In this document: positions 9,177 through 17,901 of the stretch, in pieces
Numbering within the stretch: the stretch's first letter is position 1
Layout of the letters: each line of letters begins with the position of its first letter
NCBI GenBank assembly: GCA_937916845.1
Contig: CALFSK010000051.1
Coordinates: 1-64,000 of the forward strand
Direction: 5' to 3'
Length of the DNA stretch: 64,000 nucleotides
Source: an uncultured Lactobacillus sp.
GTDB taxonomy: Bacteria > Bacillota > Bacilli > Lactobacillales > Lactobacillaceae
Notes under the pieces: model-generated
The model's input: the letters and a program-made list of their open reading frames with translations, nothing else
Databases searched by the model: none
Told to the model about the DNA's origin: nothing
Made by a program: the position numbers and the translations under genes

Positions 9177-10115
9177 TTGAAAAATCTAGCTACCGGTACT
9201 AGTCATGCCAAAATTATTTTGATTGGGGAACACGGGGTCGTTTACGGCCAACCCGCAATTGCCCTCCCAATCTCGACGATTCAAATGCAAGCCGTCATTC
9301 ACCGACGTGAAACGGCACAACTGGTTAAAAGCCGTTACTTTAATGGAGACTTCAACAGCATGACCGCCAACTTAGGCGGTATTCAGGCGTTGATCAAGGC
9401 CCTATTGGCCCGCTTCGACGCGCCCGAACAAGGCTTTGATATTCACATTACCAGTGACATCCCCTCTGAACGCGGGATGGGGTCCTCAGCCGCTGCGGCA
9501 GTCGCAGTGACCCGGGCATTCTATGATTTTTTTGAACAACCCTTGTCCCATCAGACCCTGTTGAAGACGGCAAACGTAGCTGAAAGTTACACGCACGGCC
9601 AACCAAGCGGCTTAGACGTTGCCACGGCCAGTGCCACTTCCCCAGTATGGTTTGTTAAGGGCCGTGAAAATTACCCGATTCCCGTTAAGCTACCAGGCTA
9701 CTTAGTCATCGCCGATACGGGTATTAAAAGTCAAACTAAGGTTGCCGTGGCAACGGTTAGAAACCTGCTAATTGTCGAAGGCGAGACCATTCAACAACGC
9801 ATCGATGACCTCGGACACCTTACCCGAATGACTAGGGACGCCCTTTCTGACGGTAACCTACCAAAATTAGCGCGGGCGTTAAACGGTGCCCAAGACGATT
9901 TACGCTCACTAGGCGTCAGTCATCCCGCTTTAGAACAACTCTTAGCCGTTGCCCGGCAAAACGGTGCGGTCGCCGCTAAGTTGACTGGCAGTGGTCAGGG
10001 TGGCTGCATGATTGCCGTCGCACCTGAAGAAAGTATCGCCAACGATTTATCACAAAAGCTGTCCGCAGCGGGCGCCACGGCAACGTGGGTCGAACCCCTG
10101 CTTGCGAATGATTAA
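9177..10115 (+). CDS. mvk: Mevalonate kinase
   Basis: First kinase of the lower mevalonate pathway: mevalonate + ATP gives 5-phosphomevalonate. A 312-residue GHMP kinase with motif 1 KIILIGEHGVVYG (12-24), the ATP loop GMGSSAAAAVA (100-110) and motif 3 LTGSGQGGCM near 267. It begins with TTG at 9177, about 11 nt after AAAGG, a weak initiation site. It heads the operon mvk-mvaD-mvaK2-fni, with 15 nt to mvaD. Product and pathway are well supported by family and neighbours. Confidence 0.95.
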   Translation: MKNLATGTSHAKIILIGEHGVVYGQPAIALPISTIQMQAVIHRRETAQLVKSRYFNGDFNSMTANLGGIQALIKALLARFDAPEQGFDIHITSDIPSERGMGSSAAAAVAVTRAFYDFFEQPLSHQTLLKTANVAESYTHGQPSGLDVATASATSPVWFVKGRENYPIPVKLPGYLVIADTGIKSQTKVAVATVRNLLIVEGETIQQRIDDLGHLTRMTRDALSDGNLPKLARALNGAQDDLRSLGVSHPALEQLLAVARQNGAVAAKLTGSGQGGCMIAVAPEESIANDLSQKLSAAGATATWVEPLLAND

Positions 10116-10130
10116 CTTTGGAGGAACAAC

Positions 10131-11111
10131 ATGGCTAAAACAGTAACGGCGAAAGCCCATACGAATATCGCACTCGTCAAATACTGGGGAAAAAAAGACG
10201 CGCACTTAATGTTGCCACAAAATGGCAGCATTTCTTTGACGTTGGATCATTTTTATACCGAAACGAGTGTCACGTTTGATTCCCAACTAAATCACGATCA
10301 AGTCTACTTCAACGAGCAACTACTCCAGCCAGCCCAATCGCAACGGATCAGTCGCTTTTTAGACCTCATTCGCCAACGAAGCGGACTGCACGCCCCGGCT
10401 GCGGTCAGAACAATGAATCACGTTCCGACTTCGGCAGGGCTCGCTTCGTCGGCCTCTGGCTTTGCGGCCCTTGCAGCTGCCGGTAGTCGCGCTGCTGGCA
10501 TGGATTTAGATGCGACCGCGCTGAGTCGGTTAGCACGCCGGGGTTCCGGTTCCGCCACCCGCTCCGTTTTTGGTGGCTTTGTCGAATGGCACGCCGGGCA
10601 CGACGACCAGTCTTCCTATGCTGAAGTGATTCAAGACCCCGTGGATTGGGATATTCAAATGATTGCCGTCGTTCTTAAAGCAACCAAAAAGCCAATTAGT
10701 TCAACGGATGGTATGGCACGCGTCGTCGCGACTTCCCCGTACTACCCCGCTTGGGTCAAAACTGCTGAAAACGATCTAACCCGGATGCGCGCAGCAATTG
10801 CCGCTAAGGACTTAGAAGCGGTCGGAACCATCGCTGAAACCAACGCAATGCGGATGCACGCCCTTAATTTAAGCGCGGCCCCCGCCTTCAACTACTTCAC
10901 GGCTGACACGCTGACTGCAATTCAGGCAGTGACAGACTTGCGTGCACACGGGATAAACTGTTATTATACTTTGGATGCTGGCCCGAACGTAAAGATCATT
11001 TGTGCGGGTCGCGATACGGCTGTGATTAAGACAGCCCTACAACAATACTTTGCCCCGGAACAACTGATTGTTGCCAAACCGGGGCCTGGGATTACAATGA
11101 CAGAAGCATAA
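10131..11111 (+). CDS. mvaD: Diphosphomevalonate decarboxylase
   Basis: Converts 5-diphosphomevalonate to isopentenyl diphosphate with ATP and release of CO2. A 326-residue GHMP-superfamily protein with the signature NIALVKYWGKKD (12-23), the phosphate loop PTSAGLASSASG near 99-110 and the C-terminal DAGPNVK segment. GGAGG lies 6 nt upstream of the ATG. Second gene of the mevalonate operon. Confidence 0.96.
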   Translation: MAKTVTAKAHTNIALVKYWGKKDAHLMLPQNGSISLTLDHFYTETSVTFDSQLNHDQVYFNEQLLQPAQSQRISRFLDLIRQRSGLHAPAAVRTMNHVPTSAGLASSASGFAALAAAGSRAAGMDLDATALSRLARRGSGSATRSVFGGFVEWHAGHDDQSSYAEVIQDPVDWDIQMIAVVLKATKKPISSTDGMARVVATSPYYPAWVKTAENDLTRMRAAIAAKDLEAVGTIAETNAMRMHALNLSAAPAFNYFTADTLTAIQAVTDLRAHGINCYYTLDAGPNVKIICAGRDTAVIKTALQQYFAPEQLIVAKPGPGITMTEA

Positions 11112-11169
11112 GTTAATTTAGAAATGGCTACGTGAACCGTCTGCGCAGGCCATGAAAGGACATGATGGC

Positions 11170-12261
11170 ATGATTACGGTGAAAGCACCTGGAAAACTTT
11201 ACATTGCGGGGGAATACGCCGTGGTTGAAAGTGGGTTTCCAGCGATTATCGTGGCGTTAGATCAATTTGTGACCGCTACAATTTCATCCAGTGATACGGT
11301 TGGGAGCATTGTTTCCAAGCAGTATCAGGAAAACTCAATCGTCTGGCGCCGTAAGGGAGATGCGATGGTTTTTGACAACCGGGATAACCCGTTTCATTAC
11401 ATTCTCTCTGCAATTAGTCTGACGGAAGCCTACGCCCACGAACTAGGACGCGAACTGGGCGTCTACCACTTAGGCATCAATAGCGAACTGGATAGTGCGG
11501 ACGGCAAAAAGTACGGGCTGGGTTCATCCGCGGCGGTCACCGTGGCAACGGTCAAAGCACTTTGTCGCTTCTACCACCTGCCCATGGACAAACCAAAGCT
11601 ATTCAAGTTAGCCGCAATTGCCCACCTATCCGTACAAGGTAACGGTTCTTTAGGTGACATCGCCGCTAGTGTTTACGGTGGCTGGATTGCCTACCATTCC
11701 TTTGATCGGGACTGGTTACACGTTCAAAGAAAACAAACAAGTTTAAGTGAACTGCTGGATATGAACTGGCCAGACTTAAAAATCGACCTGCTCACCCCAC
11801 CAGCTGATTTACGCTTGATGATTGGGTGGACCGGCTCCCCCGCATCGACCTCCCATTTAGTCGACAAGGTGGCTTTAGTTAAGGCTAAGCAACGGGGGGA
11901 ATACCAGACCTTCTTACAAGACAGTAAGGCCTGTCTGAAACGAATGATTGCTGGCTTTCAAGCTGGGGATTTACAGGCGATTCAAACCGAAATTCGTTGT
12001 AACCGCCACTTATTACAAACTTTAGGGGCTTTCAGTCACGTGACCATCGAGACCCCCATCTTAAAGAAAATGATTCACCTTGCTGAAGCTGCGGGTGCCG
12101 CCGCTAAAACTTCCGGTGCCGGTGGTGGTGATTGTGGGATCGTCTTAATCGACCGAGCAATCAACCCAGCAAACTTATTAAAGCAATGGGCGCACGATGG
12201 CATTGAACAGTTGAATTTAACCGTTCATACGGTCAGTGATGACTCAATATCTAACGTATAA
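11170..12261 (+). CDS. mvaK2: Phosphomevalonate kinase
   Basis: Phosphorylates 5-phosphomevalonate to the diphosphate. GHMP kinase with APGKLYIAGEYAVVE near the N-terminus, YGLGSSAAVTVA near residue 113 and SGAGGGDCGI near 314; 363 residues. An in-frame ATG at 11152 exists, but AAAGGA at 11155-11160 sits 9 nt before the ATG at 11170, which also matches the usual family N-terminus. It is third in the operon and is followed by a terminator-like hairpin before fni. Confidence 0.95.
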   Translation: MITVKAPGKLYIAGEYAVVESGFPAIIVALDQFVTATISSSDTVGSIVSKQYQENSIVWRRKGDAMVFDNRDNPFHYILSAISLTEAYAHELGRELGVYHLGINSELDSADGKKYGLGSSAAVTVATVKALCRFYHLPMDKPKLFKLAAIAHLSVQGNGSLGDIAASVYGGWIAYHSFDRDWLHVQRKQTSLSELLDMNWPDLKIDLLTPPADLRLMIGWTGSPASTSHLVDKVALVKAKQRGEYQTFLQDSKACLKRMIAGFQAGDLQAIQTEIRCNRHLLQTLGAFSHVTIETPILKKMIHLAEAAGAAAKTSGAGGGDCGIVLIDRAINPANLLKQWAHDGIEQLNLTVHTVSDDSISNV

Positions 12262-12307
12262 TCTTGATCACGATTGTCATTAACTAAGATCTAGAAATCC
12301 GAAACGA

Positions 12308-12336
12308 GTCCGGGAAATCCGTCCCGGGCCCTTTTT
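12308..12336 (+). terminator. Terminator-like hairpin between mvaK2 and fni
   Basis: The stem GTCCGGGA / TCCCGGGC with a 6-nt loop (AATCCG) is followed by CCTTTTT, then within 6 nt by the fni ribosome binding site. It could lower fni expression relative to the upstream kinases. Confidence 0.6.
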
Positions 12337-12354
12337 AAATTGGAGGTGGCCTCT

Positions 12355-13395
12355 GTGCCGCAAAGTCAACAATCACACCGTAAAGACGAACACGTTTCGC
12401 TGGCAGAAAAATATTATCACGGCACACAACCCAACTCATTTGACCAAGTGAAGATTCGCCATGACGCCCTTCCGGAGACTCGGGTCGCAGACGTCACCCT
12501 AGCGACAACCGTTGGTCAGTGGCACTGGGAAAGCCCGCTTTATATCGAAGCCATGACTGGTGGCTCGCAACAGACTGGCAAACTTAATACCCGCTTAAGC
12601 CAAATTGCAGCGGCGTGCCACCTACCAATTGCCACCGGGTCACAAAGCGTTGCAATTAAAGACCCCGACCTAGCGCCCACGTTTGCGACCGTTCGGAAAA
12701 ACAATCCCGATGGCCTCGTCTTTGGTAATTTAGGGGCAGGCCATTCACTGATGGCGGCACAAACGGCCGTTGCCATGTTGCAAGCCGATGCCTTGGAGCT
12801 CCATTTAAACGTTGTTCAAGAAATCGTCATGCCCGAAGGTGACCGCGACTTTCACTGGTTAGCAAACATTGAAAACGTTGTCCGCCACCTGGACGTTCCC
12901 GTTATCGCTAAGGAAGTTGGCTTTGGCATTTCCCGCCCGACGATGACCCAACTCTATCAGGCCGGTGTCCGCTACCTCGATTTGGGTGGTCACGGCGGCA
13001 CCAACTTCGTGGACATTGAAAACCGACGGCGGGAATCCCGCGACATGGCCTACCTCCATGATTTTGGCTTAACGACCGTCGAATCACTCTTGGCCGTTCA
13101 AGAGCACCCCGCCGACCTCACCATTCTAGCGACTGGGGGCGTTCGGCAGCCACTCGACGTCTTAAAAGCGTTAATGCTAGGAGCCGATGCCGTGGGCGTT
13201 GCCGGAACCATCCTACACGCCTTATTGCATCATACTAACGAAGAAGTCGAAGCCATGATCAAGGCTTGGCAGGAACAGCTACGCCTGCTGATGGCCTTAG
13301 TCGGTGCAACCACCATCACACAGTTACACACGATGACGGATAAATTAACGTATTCAGCTGATCTTGTTGCGTACAAGCAGTCACTAAATTCATAA
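12355..13395 (+). CDS. fni: Isopentenyl-diphosphate delta-isomerase, type 2 (FMN)
   Basis: Interconverts IPP and DMAPP using reduced FMN, completing the mevalonate route to prenyl precursors. A 346-residue TIM-barrel with the type 2 signature RKDEH (9-13), MTGG (67-70), and the FMN phosphate-binding GGHGGTNF near 211. The GTG at 12355 is chosen because GGAGGTGG ends 5 nt upstream; a TTG at 12340 overlaps that site. Last gene of the operon, followed by a strong terminator at 13407. Confidence 0.95.
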   Translation: MPQSQQSHRKDEHVSLAEKYYHGTQPNSFDQVKIRHDALPETRVADVTLATTVGQWHWESPLYIEAMTGGSQQTGKLNTRLSQIAAACHLPIATGSQSVAIKDPDLAPTFATVRKNNPDGLVFGNLGAGHSLMAAQTAVAMLQADALELHLNVVQEIVMPEGDRDFHWLANIENVVRHLDVPVIAKEVGFGISRPTMTQLYQAGVRYLDLGGHGGTNFVDIENRRRESRDMAYLHDFGLTTVESLLAVQEHPADLTILATGGVRQPLDVLKALMLGADAVGVAGTILHALLHHTNEEVEAMIKAWQEQLRLLMALVGATTITQLHTMTDKLTYSADLVAYKQSLNS

Positions 13396-13406
13396 TTACC
13401 TATAAG

Positions 13407-13445
13407 AAGCGCCACTGAAAAAGAGACTTTTCAGTGGCGCTTTTA
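13407..13445 (+). terminator. Terminator of the mevalonate operon
   Basis: A perfect 15-bp stem AAGCGCCACTGAAAA / TTTTCAGTGGCGCTT with loop AGAGAC, followed by TTTT, 11 nt after the fni stop. Confidence 0.9.
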
Positions 13446-13562
13446 AGCTTATTGTTATAACCAACTATCTCTTAATAAGGCAATTTAGTTTACAATTGAC
13501 TATATTATCATTTTGATTGATACCTCGTTATGATTAAGAAAATCAACGAGGGGGAAATGGCT

Positions 13563-13733
13563 ATGTTAGTCTGTCAAAATTGTGGTCAGCCACTAAAACG
13601 GCCGGACCGCGCCTATTTCTTATTGCAAGTTCCACACCGAACACTAGGTGAAATTCGCAGTTTTTTACAAGTCAACGCGGTGGTGTACTGCCCCGACTGC
13701 GTGCAAATTGTTCAGACGAAGACTTTCAGCTAG
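13563..13733 (+). CDS. Small zinc-ribbon-like protein, unknown function
   Basis: A 56-residue protein with two CxxC knuckles (C4-C7 and C43-C46, the latter CPDC), the layout of a single zinc ribbon. No other domain is recognised. GAGGGGG at 13548-13554 is 8 nt before the ATG at 13563, better than the in-frame ATGs at 13530 or 13557. It stands alone between two strong terminators. The function is not known; nucleic-acid binding or a metal-holding role are only possibilities. Confidence 0.65.
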   Translation: MLVCQNCGQPLKRPDRAYFLLQVPHRTLGEIRSFLQVNAVVYCPDCVQIVQTKTFS

Positions 13734-13753
13734 CATCTTTAACGGTCCAGATC

Positions 13754-13801
13754 AAAAAAGTAATACTTCGGAAAAATATTTTCCAAAGTATTACTTTTTT
13801 T
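13754..13801. terminator. Bidirectional terminator
   Basis: A stem of about 20 bp, AAAAAGTAATACTT.GGAAAA / TTTTCC.AAGTATTACTTTTT, with A and T tracts on both sides, lies between two convergent genes. Confidence 0.9.
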
Positions 13802-13827
13802 ACCACTATTAAATCACTTTTAACAAT

Positions 13828-15198
13828 CTATAAACTAGTATTATCCGGCGTCGCGAGAAAACGTAGGCCCTTCGGAAAGAAGTTCTTAACCGTCGAGCCG
13901 ACGATTTTCCCGAAGCCAACTGGCAAGTCGTCACAGGTCAAAACACGGAACCCGTTCTTCTTCACCGCCGTTGCCAATTGGAAAGTCTCGCCATGAACAT
14001 ACTTTTGCCACTGGTCATGATCAATCGCCATTTTAGGTAAGTCAATCGCATCACTGGCTAAGGCTAAGGCGTAACTAGGTTCAAAGCGCTTCTTTTTAAA
14101 GCTGCCTAGTAAGATGCCGGACCGAAAGACTTTGGCCTTGCGCGTTAGCGGCATCGCGGCTGGAATACCGTAGAGCTGATCGCCGTGTGCTTGTAAAACC
14201 AATGGCGGAAAGTGCTTCACGCCCGCCTTATCCAAGAAGTCTTGCCAGAGTTGGCGATTAGCCGGTGTCAATTCATCGCGCACCGTCCGTTTTGGCTTTG
14301 CGGCCGTTTCACCATGGTAAACGAGCTTAGCGATAAAGTGCCCTTCACCACGCATGCGATGTGGGAATAACCGAACCGCTTTGGCTAATTCAGGATTACC
14401 ATCGGCCCATTCCGGCTTAGCGTCGACCATTCCCGCCGTTTTCGTTAACGGTTCTAATTCAAACTCAGGATAAGTCTTTAACAGCCAAGCCATCATCTGT
14501 TCGTCTTCTTCAGGCGCAAACGTACAAGTCGAATAGATCAGGTGACCACCGGGCTTAAGCATTTTGACGGCTTCCGTTAAGATTTCACGTTGCCGGGTCG
14601 CACACTCCGCTGGATAATCAGGCGTCCAATATTGAACAGCGTCCGGGTCTTTGCGGAACATCCCTTCACCGGAACACGGTGCGTCCACTAAGATTCGGTC
14701 AAAAAAGCCAGAAAATTCTTTTGCCAACGCGTCCGGTGCCGCATTCGTAATGACCGTATTCAACGCGCCGTAACGTTCAACGTTATCACCTAAAGCGGTC
14801 ACCCGCTTCGGGTTGATCTCGTTTGTCACTAATAGTCCGGTCTGTTTCAAGTAGCTGAGTAAATGGGTCGTTTTTCCCCCGGGCGCCGCACAGAGGTCTA
14901 GTACCCGTTCGTTTAGTTCGGGACGAGCAAACTCGCCCACGGTCATGGCACTGGGTTCCTGGCTGTACACTGCTCCCGCCAAATGTTCCATGGCATTGCC
15001 GTTGACCCGCCCATAGTAGCCGATTGGGCTATATGGAATCTGTTCGGTCATTTTAGCCGTCATGGCGGGTGTCACCGCTTTATTGGGATTGATCCGAAAC
15101 CCCTTCTCAACGGTCCCGTCAAAAGCGGCCAAAAAAGCTGGGGCTTCGTCACCCAAAAGTTTTTTATATTTACTAATAAATTCTGCTGGTAATTCCAC
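13828..15198 (-). CDS. rsmF: RsmF-type rRNA (cytosine-C5) methyltransferase
   Basis: AdoMet-dependent RNA m5C methyltransferase of the NOL1/NOP2/Sun family. The AdoMet loop VLDLCAAPGGKT spans 99-110; the two catalytic cysteines are C175 (DAPCSGEGMF) and C225 (YSTCTFAPEEDE). An N-terminal PUA-like start and a C-terminal RsmF-like extension bring it to 456 residues, which fits RsmF/YebU rather than the shorter RsmB. Start is GTG at 15198 after AGGAGGG. The exact target cytosine in 16S rRNA is inferred from the family. Confidence 0.88.
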   Translation of the reverse strand: MELPAEFISKYKKLLGDEAPAFLAAFDGTVEKGFRINPNKAVTPAMTAKMTEQIPYSPIGYYGRVNGNAMEHLAGAVYSQEPSAMTVGEFARPELNERVLDLCAAPGGKTTHLLSYLKQTGLLVTNEINPKRVTALGDNVERYGALNTVITNAAPDALAKEFSGFFDRILVDAPCSGEGMFRKDPDAVQYWTPDYPAECATRQREILTEAVKMLKPGGHLIYSTCTFAPEEDEQMMAWLLKTYPEFELEPLTKTAGMVDAKPEWADGNPELAKAVRLFPHRMRGEGHFIAKLVYHGETAAKPKRTVRDELTPANRQLWQDFLDKAGVKHFPPLVLQAHGDQLYGIPAAMPLTRKAKVFRSGILLGSFKKKRFEPSYALALASDAIDLPKMAIDHDQWQKYVHGETFQLATAVKKNGFRVLTCDDLPVGFGKIVGSTVKNFFPKGLRFLATPDNTSL

Positions 15199-15340
15199 AA
15201 AAAGCCCTCCTAGTCACAAAAGTATCCTCAATTAGATTACCACATTTCACCCGCACCGCAAGGATTCAAAGATTCGCAATCATAAGAAATCTATGCTAAA
15301 TTTAACTAATTAACTGTGGTGAATGAGAGGTTTGATTGAT

Positions 15341-16150
15341 ATGGAAAGAAAACTAATTGCGCTAGATTTAGACGGCACTACTTTGAATGCGGATTCTGAG
15401 CTCAACGCAGCAACCATCCAAACGATGCAGCGTTTGCAAGCTGCGGGTCACGTTGTTAGCATTATTACTGGTCGTTCGTATCAGGGCTCACAAGCCATTT
15501 ACGATAGCTTACAGCTCGTGAGTCCCATGATTAACTTTAATGGCTCATTAGGGCACCTACCACACCATTCTTGGGATTCTGAATACCAATTCACCGTTAA
15601 CAAGGCCATCGTGTTGGCACTGGTGAAATATCGTGAACAGTTAGGGATTAGCGAAATCATTGCTGAAAATAAGAATAGCACCATGACGGCTGGTCAAGAC
15701 CTCATTGCTGGCAAGTTTTTCCCAGAAATTGCTAACAGTCCCCGGTTAACGCCAGAAACGTTGACCCGGAATCCGAATTCACTGGTCTTAATCGTTCAGA
15801 TGGATCGTCGTACTGCCGTGGTCGATTGGATCAACAAACACTTTGGCGACTTCGTAGACGTTGGTGTTTGGGGCGGCCCCAACGCCATCTTGGAAGTAAC
15901 GTCTAAAGGCGTTCATAAAGCCAAGGGTGTCGCTTACTTAGCTGATTACTTCAAAATTCCACGTCGCGACATTATCGCGTTCGGGGATGAACATAACGAT
16001 TTGGAAATGTTGCAATACGCTGGTCTGGGCGTCGCCATGGCCAACGGCACCCCTGCAATTAAAGCGGCGGCTGATGATACGACGGCTTACGATAATGATC
16101 AAAACGGGGTTGCCCGCTACCTAAACGATTATTTTGAATTGGCAGAATAA
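15341..16150 (+). CDS. Cof-type HAD-IIB phosphatase
   Basis: Cytosolic haloacid-dehalogenase phosphatase, probably acting on sugar phosphates or cofactor phosphates. Motif 1 is DLDGTT with nucleophile D9 and acid D11; the C2B cap is followed by motif 4 FGDEHNDLEM. 269 residues, typical of YidA/Cof proteins. The ATG at 15341 is preferred to 15323 because GAGAGG is 10 nt upstream. The transcript ends at the hairpin of the dispersed repeat at 16186. The substrate cannot be told from sequence. Confidence 0.88.
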   Translation: MERKLIALDLDGTTLNADSELNAATIQTMQRLQAAGHVVSIITGRSYQGSQAIYDSLQLVSPMINFNGSLGHLPHHSWDSEYQFTVNKAIVLALVKYREQLGISEIIAENKNSTMTAGQDLIAGKFFPEIANSPRLTPETLTRNPNSLVLIVQMDRRTAVVDWINKHFGDFVDVGVWGGPNAILEVTSKGVHKAKGVAYLADYFKIPRRDIIAFGDEHNDLEMLQYAGLGVAMANGTPAIKAAADDTTAYDNDQNGVARYLNDYFELAE

Positions 16151-16185
16151 CTGCCATCATAAAATTAATTAAAATATTAAACAAT

Positions 16186-16280
16186 GTGAGTCAAAAAGCC
16201 ATTCAGAAATAGTTGACATTTCTGAATGGCTTTCCTCATTATGATGGCCAAAACGTGTAGTAAAAGGCAATTTGTTCCAC
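16186..16280 (+). repeat. Dispersed hairpin-plus-tail repeat, copy 1
   Basis: Hairpin AAAGCCATTCAGAAAT / ATTTCTGAATGGCTTT (16195-16233) followed by a conserved tail containing ACGTGT and AAAAGGCAATTTGTTCC. It matches 27398-27492, with paired changes in the stem. The hairpin also serves as terminator of the HAD phosphatase gene. Confidence 0.8.
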
Positions 16281-16318
16281 TTTTTATCGCACTCTCTTTT
16301 GCGTCCCCTGCCCAGATT

Positions 16319-16594
16319 TTATATCAAGTGGTGTCGCCGCTGGATACGGGCCATGAGGACTAGACCTAGTACAACCACGACCGTAATCATGGCCAGCGTC
16401 CCAAAGTGCAAGGTTCGATCACGCCAGAGCCACCGGACATCCTCCATACGATCGTGAAAATGGGTCGTGGCAGCCAACGCCCCCAGTCGATCCTCGAACC
16501 ACACTAATAAACTGACTGTTAACGCGATGATCCACTGCCACATGTACTGATGTCGCCACCAAACCGCAATTAAAATTCGTTTTCGGGTTTTCAT
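16319..16594 (-). CDS. Small two-TM membrane protein, unknown
   Basis: A 91-residue protein with a basic N-terminus, hydrophobic segments at about 19-37 and 66-84, and a basic tail (RIQRRHHLI). The inter-TM part is rich in Trp, His, Asp and Arg. GAGGAA lies 9 nt before the ATG at 16594; ATG 16600 and GTG 16603 are less well placed. No family is recognised, and the coding call rests on length, ribosome binding site and membrane topology. Confidence 0.5.
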   Translation of the reverse strand: MKTRKRILIAVWWRHQYMWQWIIALTVSLLVWFEDRLGALAATTHFHDRMEDVRWLWRDRTLHFGTLAMITVVVVLGLVLMARIQRRHHLI

Positions 16595-16751
16595 TGCCAT
16601 CACTTCCTCAACTCAGATATGCCGATCTGATACCCTTAATTTAAAATAATTGGTCTAAAAAAGCCTAATGACAAGTTTTATTGCGTTATTTTCCTTATTA
16701 ACCGTTTCAATGCACCTAGCGACAGAATTATGGCTAACATCCTTAAAATCA

Positions 16752-16803
16752 AAAAAACGGCCCTGACAACGTGTTGATTTCACATGTCGTCAGGACCATT
16801 TTT
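16752..16803 (-). terminator. Terminator after the DUF916 gene
   Basis: On the minus strand the stem AAATGGTCCTGACGACATGTG pairs with CACGTTGTCAGGGCCGTTT and is followed by more T. It lies 17 nt after the stop of the DUF916/DUF3324 gene. Confidence 0.85.
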
Positions 16804-16819
16804 GATGACCTCATTCAAC

Positions 16820-17863
16820 TTAGCGCTGCCTTTGTCGACGTCCAAGCCAGTATGCGAGTCCACCGATAGCTACCGCTAAACCACTTGCGAGAGCAAACCA
16901 GTACCATTCGGTTGTGGCCGTTCCTTTGCCGGGCTTAGTGTGCGTATTATGTTCCTGAGCCCGCGCTTTCGATAACGTAAAGTCTTGGGCAAACCGCCAA
17001 TGACGATCACCACTGGCTAACTGCATTTTCAGGGTATATTTACCAGGAGCCAGGGGCTTATCACCGAGACCAATCTCAAAATTGAACCAACTGTTGGGCG
17101 CCATGGCGCGATTTTTCAAGGTCTGTGAAACGATCTCGTGACCAGTCGCCTTTTCAAAAACCTGAGTCTTAATCTCAAGTTCACCAAAAGCAATGGGGGC
17201 TAAGTTCCGGAGTTTGGCAACGACGACTGGTGCGGCACTTGCATCGTTGGTGATGACTTTCGTACTTGCTAATTGGACCTTGGCAGGCACCGTTTGGTTA
17301 GGCTGACACCAAAGTGCAACGGCAGTGGTTACCGCATAGCGGTTGGCCAATTGGAAATTTTGCGCCGTCCGTTTCGTGCTAGCCTTGCTGGTTTTAGGAT
17401 TGGTGACGAAGAGGCCACCTAAAATTTCGCCGGTAAAACCATCCTTAGGAATTTTGGTTGCAAACGTGACGGTCTTTCCTTGGTGTGGCGCTAAGTCAAC
17501 GGTCACCGCTGGCGAAGTCATTTTAGTAAAAGTCGTTTTCGCAGATGGATCAGTGCGGTTAGACGGAATGTAAACAATCGTGCCAGAATCCGCGGTCGTC
17601 GCATTGACCGGAATAATCTGTAGCTCGCGTCGAGTTGTCCCGGGATTGGTCACTGACAGTTTTAACGTTTGGGTACTTCCCGGCGTGACTTTGAGATTGA
17701 AGTAGCCATCCTTAGTTGATAATTGATTCTTAGGAAGCAAAGGGGTAACGACAAAGTTTGCCGTTGGTGTTTGATCGGCTTGAGCTGGCAGCGGGAATCC
17801 GAATGCTTGTCCGCCGAGTAGACCTAACGTTAATAAGCCCCAAATCAGTTTGTGCAACGACAT
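16820..17863 (-). CDS. DUF916/DUF3324 WxL-interacting surface protein
   Basis: A 347-residue exported membrane-anchored protein: signal peptide ending AQADQ, an N-terminal DUF916 (WxL-binding) domain from about residue 40, a DUF3324 (host-binding) domain in the second half, one C-terminal membrane helix (about 317-340) and a basic tail RRQRQR. In lactobacilli and enterococci such proteins tether WxL proteins to the surface. The ATG at 17863 follows GGAGGTGG by 5 nt. It lies 38 nt downstream of the WxL gene, so they form a two-gene unit. Confidence 0.88.
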   Translation of the reverse strand: MSLHKLIWGLLTLGLLGGQAFGFPLPAQADQTPTANFVVTPLLPKNQLSTKDGYFNLKVTPGSTQTLKLSVTNPGTTRRELQIIPVNATTADSGTIVYIPSNRTDPSAKTTFTKMTSPAVTVDLAPHQGKTVTFATKIPKDGFTGEILGGLFVTNPKTSKASTKRTAQNFQLANRYAVTTAVALWCQPNQTVPAKVQLASTKVITNDASAAPVVVAKLRNLAPIAFGELEIKTQVFEKATGHEIVSQTLKNRAMAPNSWFNFEIGLGDKPLAPGKYTLKMQLASGDRHWRFAQDFTLSKARAQEHNTHTKPGKGTATTEWYWFALASGLAVAIGGLAYWLGRRQRQR

Positions 17864-17901
17864 CCTGGCCACCTCCAGTCATACTAAGCGTTTCAATTGA
17901 G

